NCBI GenBank assembly: GCA_036505615.1
Contig: DASXTB010000238.1
Location: forward strand, 1-11,396
DNA: 11,396 nt
Reading direction: 5' to 3'
Source of the DNA: DASXTB01 sp036505615
GTDB lineage: Bacteria > Acidobacteriota > UBA6911 > JACQSX01
Numbering within the stretch: the stretch's first letter is position 1; each line of letters starts with the position of its first letter. The position numbers were made by a program, and so were the translations under genes. Shown in pieces: positions 6,581 to 11,396 of the stretch. Under the pieces are notes generated by a model. The model saw nothing but the letters and a program-made list of their open reading frames with translations. It searched no databases and had not been told where the DNA came from.

Positions 6581-7111
6581 ATGAGACATAAGAGCGTACT
6601 CTTGCTTGGGCTGTTCCTGTCCATTCTCGCCTTGTCGTTGTCGAGCGCGGCTAAGTCACGTGCAGCCAAGACCGTCGTCCAGTTGAAAGATGCGAAGGGC
6701 CAAAGTGTGGGTTCGGCCGTCATCAAACCTGCTGCCACCGGCGTGGCAATCAAGTTACAGCTGAAGGGCCTTCCTGCCGGCGAGCACGCGATTCATGTTC
6801 ATCAGAATGCCAAGTGCGATGCGCCAGACTTCAAATCGGCGGGCCCGCATTTCAATCCTGATGGGAAGAAGCATGGGCTTGAGAACCCTGAAGGACATCA
6901 TGCCGGGGATATGCCGAACTTCACCGTGAACCCAATGGGCAAAGCGTCGGCCACCATACAGGACAAAGACGTGAACCTGGGCTCCGACAGCCATTCCGTA
7001 TTCAGCAATGGTGGAACGGCCCTGGTCATCCACGCCAAAGCCGACGACATGAAGACCGATCCTTCCGGGAACTCCGGGGATCGCATTGCTTGTGGTGTGA
7101 TCACGAAGTAG
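6581..7111 (+). CDS. sodC: Secreted Cu/Zn superoxide dismutase
   Basis: The 176-residue product carries a signal peptide (about 1-24, LLLGLFLSILALSLSSAA) and a complete Cu/Zn superoxide dismutase domain. Copper ligands are H72 and H74 (HVH), bridging H90 (GPHFNP) and H151 (ALVIHAKADD). Zinc ligands are H90, H98, H107 and D110 (HHAGD). The spacing from the bridging His through the zinc ligands matches bovine SOD (H63, H71, H80, D83) exactly. R168 corresponds to the substrate-guiding Arg143, and C79-C171 can form the conserved disulfide. It should convert superoxide to peroxide and oxygen in the periplasm. ATG 6581 is preferred over TTG 6575 because it starts the signal peptide cleanly. No Shine-Dalgarno sequence is visible. 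Confidence 0.93.
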   Translation: MRHKSVLLLGLFLSILALSLSSAAKSRAAKTVVQLKDAKGQSVGSAVIKPAATGVAIKLQLKGLPAGEHAIHVHQNAKCDAPDFKSAGPHFNPDGKKHGLENPEGHHAGDMPNFTVNPMGKASATIQDKDVNLGSDSHSVFSNGGTALVIHAKADDMKTDPSGNSGDRIACGVITK

Positions 7112-7133
7112 ACTTTCGGCCCTACCGGGAAGA

Positions 7134-7151
7134 GCGGCGCTTTAACGCCGC
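7134..7151 (+). terminator. Possible hairpin terminator after sodC
   Basis: GCGGCG (7134-7139) and CGCCGC (7146-7151) form a 6-bp all-GC stem around the loop CTTTAA, 23 bases after the sodC stop. A short T-run (CCTTTTT) follows about 8 bases later, farther than in a textbook intrinsic terminator. It is a plausible but imperfect end for the transcript. Confidence 0.35.
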
Positions 7152-7328
7152 GCCGGACCTTTTTCGCCGCCTTGTTGTCCGCCTTGAAGCGCGAAAGTTG
7201 AAGGTTCGCGTTTGGCACCTGATCCCGCGAACCCTAGCTAGATCGCACAGTTTCAACAATAAATTCACAGTGGTACGGCCTAAAAATACAGGTATTACCG
7301 GATGGATGTCCCGCCCGGCCTTAAACAT

Positions 7329-7343
7329 GCTTGATTATCAAGC
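7329..7343. promoter_or_regulatory. Perfect 15-bp palindrome upstream of aldo/keto reductase
   Basis: GCTTGAT-T-ATCAAGC is a perfect inverted repeat with 7-base arms around one central base, about 50 bases before the reductase ATG. Size and symmetry fit an operator for a dimeric repressor. No known regulator was matched, and no regulator gene is adjacent. Confidence 0.35.
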
Positions 7344-7357
7344 CCGCTAATCCCTCT

Positions 7358-7395
7358 ATTTGGGACCTCGGGTAAAGACGGTGCGATACCCAAAT
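7358..7395 (+). promoter_or_regulatory. Inverted repeat that includes the reductase start codon
   Basis: ATTTGGG (7358-7364) pairs perfectly with CCCAAAT (7389-7395), whose last two bases are the AT of the ATG at 7394. Inside it, GGGTA (7370-7374) can pair with TACCC (7387-7391), which shares bases with the outer arm, so the two helices exclude each other. In RNA the outer helix would mask the start codon. No good Shine-Dalgarno sequence precedes this ATG. A regulatory role is a guess. Confidence 0.25.
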
Positions 7396-8464
7396 GGACT
7401 CCCTTCCGAATGCCAACCATTCAGACAATATCGAACGGCGAGAATTTCTCAAGGGCTTCGCGCTGGCTGGATTAATGGCTTCCGCGTCAAACAAGTCGTC
7501 AGCTGAGAGCCCCAAGCAAGGCATCCCCTACCGTACTCTCGGTCGCACCGGAGAACGTGTCTCGGCAGTAGGGATGGGCGGTTTTCACCTGGCGCAGCCG
7601 GGATTGGAGGAAGCCGAAAGCATCCACTTGATACGGACGGCCGTAGACCGCGGCATCAACTTCATGGATAACTCCTGGGACTACAACGAGGGCCAGAGCG
7701 AAATTCGGATGGGGAAAGCGCTGAAGGACGGGTATCGCCAGAAAGTCTTCCTCATGACCAAGCTGGATGGCCGTACCAAACAGGAAGCGGCCAAACAAAT
7801 CGACGAATCGCTCAAGCGGCTACAAACCGACTGCGTCGATCTTATGCAGCATCATGAGATTATCCGTTTTGAAGATCCGGACCGCATCTTCGCCAGGCAG
7901 GGCGCGCAAGAAGCCATGCTCGAAGCCAAAAGGGCGGGCAAAATCCGCTACATCGGTTTTACCGGCCATAAGGATCCTCACATCCACCTTTACATGTTGA
8001 AGGTTGCAGCTGATCACGGATTCAACTTCGACACGGTCCAGATGCCGCTCAACGTGATGGATGCCCACTTCCGCAGCTTTGAAAAGCTGGTTCTGCCCAA
8101 GCTTGTGGAGCAAGGAATCGGAGTCTTGGGAATGAAGTCCATGGGGGACAAGATCATTCTGAAAAGCAAGACTGTGCAACCTATCGACTGTTTGCACTAC
8201 GCTCTGAATCTCCCCGCGTCGGTTGTGATCACCGGAATCGACAGCATGCGCATTCTGGAGCAGGCATTGGAAGCGGCCCGAACCTTCCGGGCTTTGAGCA
8301 AAGACGAAGTCGCGGCTCTTCTCGCCAAAACAGCGCAGGCGGCCGCTAAGGGTGAGTACGAATTGTTTAAGACCTCGGACCATTTCGATTCCACAGCTCA
8401 CCATTCTGAATGGCTGGGCGGCCAAGCACCACACGTAGATCAATTTGCCGGGCCATCATCGTAA
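7394..8464 (+). CDS. Tat-exported aldo/keto reductase
   Basis: The 356-residue protein starts with a twin-arginine signal: ERREFLKG at residues 14-21, hydrophobic stretch 22-30, and a likely cleavage near SSA (35-37). The (beta/alpha)8 aldo/keto reductase domain follows from about residue 44. Catalytic tetrad residues are visible: D92 (FMDNSWDY), Y97, K123 (LMTKLDG) and H154 (DLMQHHE). IRYIGFTGH and the late VVITGIDSMRILEQALEA match the family's cofactor-side motifs. Such enzymes reduce carbonyl compounds with NADPH. Export by Tat is notable because the periplasm lacks a free NADPH pool, so the cofactor may be carried in bound or the substrate role may differ. Acidobacterial genomes hold many such Tat-tagged reductases. 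The gene converges on the minus-strand operon, with only 11 bases between the two stop codons. Confidence 0.88.
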   Translation: MDSLPNANHSDNIERREFLKGFALAGLMASASNKSSAESPKQGIPYRTLGRTGERVSAVGMGGFHLAQPGLEEAESIHLIRTAVDRGINFMDNSWDYNEGQSEIRMGKALKDGYRQKVFLMTKLDGRTKQEAAKQIDESLKRLQTDCVDLMQHHEIIRFEDPDRIFARQGAQEAMLEAKRAGKIRYIGFTGHKDPHIHLYMLKVAADHGFNFDTVQMPLNVMDAHFRSFEKLVLPKLVEQGIGVLGMKSMGDKIILKSKTVQPIDCLHYALNLPASVVITGIDSMRILEQALEAARTFRALSKDEVAALLAKTAQAAAKGEYELFKTSDHFDSTAHHSEWLGGQAPHVDQFAGPSS

Positions 8465-8475
8465 GCAGTCGCACT

Positions 8476-9189
8476 TCAAGACATGTAAAACAAGCTCAAC
8501 CGTGGTAGCCCATACAATTCGAGCAGCCGTTTATGCACATATTGTTTTTGAAGCTGCTCGATCTGCGACGCCGGCATCTTCCGGCGGTAAGGGGATAGTT
8601 CACGGTCGGCTTCGCCCCGCATTTGGACGATCTGCTCATCCGGGGTTGCCGCCAGCAATATCGCAAAGAGTCTTTCCTCGAGCACTGCGAGCCGCCGTTC
8701 TAAATCCTCCAGTCGAGGCTGCGCCTTCTGACTTCCCAAATTACCTGCTATTTCGTGCAGCGTTTCGGCAGTTTCCTCCGCCAACGCTCTGGTTGAGATG
8801 CCTCTTGCTTCTGGCAACTTCGCGGCCAGTAAATTCTGCGCATTTCGTCGCAGAAAGGCCACGATCTCCGATATATCAAATCCTCGTGCAGTTTCGCTCT
8901 GCTTCTTCTCTCCCGATGACCCTACGGCAGCCTCTTTCATGTCCTCGGCGGCAGTCAGCACCGCCTGCGCGCACCAGGCCAGGCCGTTTATCTTTTGAGT
9001 TTTCGAAGGACGCCGTTCGTATTTCTCGAAAGCCTCGTCAATCCCGCGCAGCACCGCTTCCAGCGGAATGCCGGCATCTTTCCAGATTTCAATAAGCCCC
9101 CAATCGACAGTGGAAACCAAGAGCGGACCTCCGCGCCGGCGCTGAAAATGTTCTTCGATTTCAGTGAAGTAGTTGAAGTAGTTTTCCAC
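8476..9189 (-). CDS. Unrecognised helical protein downstream of coaX
   Basis: The 237-residue product was not matched to a named family. It is predicted almost wholly helical. The N-terminal block (about 25-85; VDWGLIEIWKDAGIPLEAVL then a conserved-looking GLAWCAQAVLTAAEDM) is followed by a polar linker (88-103), another helical region (104-150) and a coiled-coil-like Glu/Leu/Arg stretch (158-180). A basic C-terminal part follows, ending GLPRLSLFYMS. There is no signal peptide or membrane segment, so it is probably cytoplasmic. The start is a GTG six bases after the coaX stop codon with no clear ribosome binding site, which suggests translational coupling. Its place as third gene after birA and coaX hints at a housekeeping-linked role, but no function can be assigned. 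Confidence 0.7.
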   Translation of the reverse strand: MENYFNYFTEIEEHFQRRRGGPLLVSTVDWGLIEIWKDAGIPLEAVLRGIDEAFEKYERRPSKTQKINGLAWCAQAVLTAAEDMKEAAVGSSGEKKQSETARGFDISEIVAFLRRNAQNLLAAKLPEARGISTRALAEETAETLHEIAGNLGSQKAQPRLEDLERRLAVLEERLFAILLAATPDEQIVQMRGEADRELSPYRRKMPASQIEQLQKQYVHKRLLELYGLPRLSLFYMS

Positions 9190-9195
9190 GACAGC

Positions 9196-10113
9196 TCAGC
9201 GGCTTTTAGACTTGCTGCCTGGCCAGGGCTTGGACGGTGGGCGTTCCGCGGTTGCCACAGCCACCTTTGATTTTGCAGAGGATAGTTCGCGAGAGGGTTT
9301 GGCTCCCGCATTGCGCTCCCAGATGATGCGCAGGCCTTCGAGTGTCAAGAATTCGTCCACGTTCTTGATGTATTTCGACCCGGTTCCGATGAGGCTGGCC
9401 AGACCCCCCGTCGCCACCGCCTTCGCTTCCTTGCCCAACTCTTTTAGCAACAGCTCGAGAATTCCATCGACCAAACCGAGATAACCATAATAAAGACCCG
9501 ATTGCAGGCTGCCAACAGTATTACTGCCAATGACACGGGCAGGCTTACGAATGTCCACGCGAGGCAGGCGAGCAGTGCGTTCGAATAATGCGTCGGCGGA
9601 AATTCCAAGTCCCGGACTGATGACGCCGCCCTGATACTCTCCTTTAGCGGACACGCAATCAAAGGTTGTAGCGGTGCCAAAATCTACGACAATGCACGGT
9701 CCGCCATATTTCTCGAAAGCAGCTACAGCATTCACGATGCGATCAGCTCCCACTTCGCCCGGATTGTCATATAGCACCGCCATGCCCGTCTTCACACCGG
9801 GTTCAATGAAGAGTGGCTTGCTGTTGAAGTATCGTTCGCACACCTCGCGTAGCGTGGAGTCAAGCGGGGGAACAACCGAAGAAATGACGATGCCGTGGAT
9901 GCCTTTCGCCTCAACTTTGTTCATGGCAAACAGATTGCGGAACAGCACGCCGTACTCGTCCACGGTTTGCGTCACTACAGTTGCCAGACGCCAGTTTGCA
10001 ACCAGGTCATAGCCCAGAGCTTCGCTCGCAGGACTGTCAGCTTCGCCCTTTGCGACTTTGGCAAAGACTCCCAGAACCGTATTCGTGTTTCCTACATCCA
10101 CAACCAGAAGCAT
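9196..10113 (-). CDS. coaX: Type III pantothenate kinase
   Basis: The enzyme phosphorylates pantothenate, the first step of coenzyme A synthesis, in the cytoplasm. From ATG at 10111-10113 it has 305 residues. The ASKHA-fold phosphate motif VVDVGNTNT (4-12) opens the protein. GADRIVNAVAAF (122-133) holds the catalytic Asp124, VVDFGTATTFD (142-152) is the second phosphate-binding motif, GGVISPGLGIS (162-172) follows, and ATGGLA (234-239) is the adenosine-side motif. Family members usually end near residue 255-265. Here a roughly 35-residue tail rich in Lys, Ser, Ala and Pro (270-305) is added, probably disordered. An upstream start at 10170 would overlap birA and add non-family sequence, so ATG 10113 is chosen. 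It lies 34 bases after the birA stop, in an operon with it. Confidence 0.93.
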   Translation of the reverse strand: MLLVVDVGNTNTVLGVFAKVAKGEADSPASEALGYDLVANWRLATVVTQTVDEYGVLFRNLFAMNKVEAKGIHGIVISSVVPPLDSTLREVCERYFNSKPLFIEPGVKTGMAVLYDNPGEVGADRIVNAVAAFEKYGGPCIVVDFGTATTFDCVSAKGEYQGGVISPGLGISADALFERTARLPRVDIRKPARVIGSNTVGSLQSGLYYGYLGLVDGILELLLKELGKEAKAVATGGLASLIGTGSKYIKNVDEFLTLEGLRIIWERNAGAKPSRELSSAKSKVAVATAERPPSKPWPGSKSKSR

Positions 10114-10147
10114 TAGCACCGTTCCGTGGACGTTTTGATGTCCAGTG

Positions 10148-11239
10148 TTATTTCGCTCGTACCGTTCCACTCAAGACAGTGCGGACTCCATGCGCCGTCC
10201 GAACCTGCAGGAACCCGCGTTGGTCGAGTCCTTCCGTGACTCCTTCGAAACCGCCATTTTCTTCAACCTGCACCTGGCAGCCACGTGTCGAGGACGAGTG
10301 CTCCTGGAAACGCCTGAGGATTGAATCATGCGCTTCCGGATTCTCCAACAAATCACGATATTCGCGATTGAGCGATTTTAGCAAAGCCGTGCACAGTTCC
10401 ACGCGCGACCATTCCGTGCCCGTGGCCAGGCGAAGCGAGGTTGCCGTCCGCTGCAGTTCGGACGGAAAAATTGTCTGGTTGACGTTGATTCCGATTCCGA
10501 TCACGATGTAACGGACGCGAGTCGCTTCTGAATTCATCTCGGTCAGGATACCGGCAATTTTCTTCCCACCGATCAACACATCGTTGGGCCACTTCAAATC
10601 CACAGCCACAGCAGGGGCAATCGCCTGGATAGCCGAATGCACCGCCAAGCCAGCAGCCAGGGAAAGAATCAGCGCTTCCGATGGCGGCAGTGCGGGTCGC
10701 AATACGACCGAGCAGTAAATCCCAGCCGACTGAGCGGAATACCAGTTGTGCGCGCCACGTCCGCGGCCTGCGATCTGTCGCTCGGCTAAAAAAACGCTGC
10801 CCTCCGGCGCGCCGGCATTTCCGGCTTCCATTGCTACTGTGTTCGTTGACCCAATCTTGTAATAATGATGAATTTGATTATCAAAAATCGTCCCCTGCAC
10901 CAGTGGCGAGAGAACGTCCGGGAGCAGCAGGTCCGGGACGGCCTGCACGCGATAACCGGTTGCGGGATGTCCCGCAATACTGACGCCCAGAGCCCGCAAC
11001 TGCTGCACTAAACGCCATACTTCTGAGCGGTTAATTCCAATTTCTTCGGCAATCTTGGTTCCGCTCACCACTACCGTAGCGTGAGACATCAGCAACCGAA
11101 CGATCCGCCCCAGGCGGGCATCGGTTTTCTGCAACTCTGGTGTTGAGCCTCCACGGAAAGTCCTTCCCGACCGCGGAGTTCGGGTTGTAGGTACCTTCTT
11201 AATGCCGGAATTATGCGGTACAAGAGTCGAAACCTCCAA
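10148..11239 (-). CDS. birA: Biotin--[acetyl-CoA-carboxylase] ligase with N-terminal HTH (BirA)
   Basis: BirA attaches biotin to the carrier protein of acetyl-CoA carboxylase and, in its class II form, represses biotin genes. In the 363-residue reading, a basic Ser/Thr-rich stretch (1-38) precedes a winged-helix domain (about 40-100; KIAEEIGINRSEVWRLVQQL is the helix-turn-helix). The catalytic domain shows GSTNT (130-134), the biotinyl-AMP loop GRGRGAHNW (158-166), KWPNDV (216-221), a catalytic Lys in GGKKIAGIL (224-232) and a C-terminal SH3-like domain (about 318-363). The HTH implies it also acts as a regulator. The start is uncertain: TTG at 11237-11239 is the longest reading, while the only downstream ATG (residue 51) would cut into the winged helix. 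First gene of the birA-coaX-hypothetical operon. Confidence 0.92.
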   Translation of the reverse strand: MEVSTLVPHNSGIKKVPTTRTPRSGRTFRGGSTPELQKTDARLGRIVRLLMSHATVVVSGTKIAEEIGINRSEVWRLVQQLRALGVSIAGHPATGYRVQAVPDLLLPDVLSPLVQGTIFDNQIHHYYKIGSTNTVAMEAGNAGAPEGSVFLAERQIAGRGRGAHNWYSAQSAGIYCSVVLRPALPPSEALILSLAAGLAVHSAIQAIAPAVAVDLKWPNDVLIGGKKIAGILTEMNSEATRVRYIVIGIGINVNQTIFPSELQRTATSLRLATGTEWSRVELCTALLKSLNREYRDLLENPEAHDSILRRFQEHSSSTRGCQVQVEENGGFEGVTEGLDQRGFLQVRTAHGVRTVLSGTVRAK

Positions 11240-11248
11240 CCTTTGTTA

Positions 11249-11254
11249 TGTATA
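11249..11254 (-). promoter_or_regulatory. Candidate -10 box for the birA operon
   Basis: On the minus strand TATACA lies about 10 bases before the TTG start of birA. No good -35 hexamer sits 16-18 bases further upstream. A start seven bases on would leave only a few bases of leader, which fits poorly with a TTG start and adds to doubt about where birA translation begins. Confidence 0.25.
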
Positions 11255-11284
11255 GACTGGGTGACGTAACTTTGATTGTGTAAA

Positions 11285-11396
11285 AAGCGAGAGGGTGTAA
11301 GTTGGCTTTGGCCTAGCAAGCTAAAGCCTTTCCTGAAAAGGAGACCTACACCCAATGGCGAAGATAATCCCGATCACGGAGCATTTCCAACATTTT
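11285..11396 (+). mobile_element. Left edge of an IS256-type insertion sequence (partial)
   Basis: The right end of the window enters what looks like an insertion sequence. The sequence GAGAGGGTGTAAG (from about 11289) resembles the terminal repeats of IS256-type elements. A leader and a transposase-like start follow. The leader is highly structured: GGGTGTA (11293-11299) pairs with TACACCC (11347-11353), GGCTTT (11304-11309) with AAAGCC (11323-11328), and TAGC with GCTA in between. Such leaders in IS elements can block translation from outside transcripts. The exact outer boundary, target duplication and right end cannot be seen. The element lies about 50 bases upstream of birA and is transcribed away from it. 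Confidence 0.5.
11355..11396 (+). CDS. Partial transposase start, probably IS256 family
   Basis: ATG 11355 opens 14 codons to the window edge: MAKIIPITEHFQHF. This N-terminus recalls IS256-family transposases of Acidobacteriota, which begin with a very similar sequence; this is from memory and rests on few residues. AAGGAG lies about 11 bases upstream and serves as ribosome binding site. The DDE catalytic region would be outside the window. Confidence 0.5.
   Translation, partial: MAKIIPITEHFQHF

Noticed and set aside
7820..8443. 207-residue minus-strand open frame over the aldo/keto reductase
   Set aside because: It is antisense to a gene with an intact catalytic tetrad and has no independent support.
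8445..9095. 216-residue plus-strand open frame opposite the gene after coaX
   Set aside because: Its composition (many Arg, Ser, Pro, Ala) is shadow-like and it overlaps the end of the reductase gene. The minus-strand frame has normal helical protein composition and operon spacing.

Overview
The window looks like a chromosomal segment of an Acidobacteriota bacterium (Terriglobia-like). This is inferred from its gene mix, moderate-to-high GC and the birA-coaX-hypothetical cluster; no rRNA or other phylogenetic marker is present. No tRNA, rRNA or CRISPR array was seen. Both edges cut genes: the start of a minus-strand TPR-like protein on the left, and the start of a probable IS256-type transposase on the right.

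Left part (1-3763). After the cut TPR-like gene comes a gene-poor stretch holding only a 31-residue hydrophobic minus-strand ORF. The main find follows at 629-1195: an AhpD-like/carboxymuconolactone decarboxylase peroxidase gene interrupted by one in-frame TGA. The TGA sits exactly where the second cysteine of the family's CxxC redox motif belongs. It is followed, at the spacing expected of a bacterial SECIS element, by a perfect 7-bp hairpin with a GTT loop. The gene is best read as one selenoprotein with a CxxU site, not as two ORFs or a pseudogene. Forty-eight bases downstream, probably in the same operon, is an 839-residue fusion of acyl-activating enzyme, acyl carrier domain and PlsC-like acyltransferase. 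A hydroperoxidase next to a phospholipid re-acylating enzyme suggests a membrane-lipid repair pair.

Middle (3887-7111). Three tightly packed plus-strand genes encode exported or envelope proteins: a PA2779-like small membrane protein, a PA2778-like C39-type cysteine peptidase, and a TPR protein with a POTRA-like segment and an Omp85-like beta-barrel. They look like one envelope system of unknown purpose. A secreted Cu/Zn superoxide dismutase follows, with a TATAAT box so close to its ATG that the mRNA may be leaderless.

Right part (7394-11396). A Tat-exported aldo/keto reductase is preceded by a perfect palindrome and a start-codon-masking inverted repeat. It converges on a minus-strand operon of birA (biotin ligase with HTH domain), coaX (type III pantothenate kinase, with a lysine/serine-rich tail) and an unrecognised helical protein. 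Immediately upstream of birA lies the left edge of the IS256-like element, facing away.
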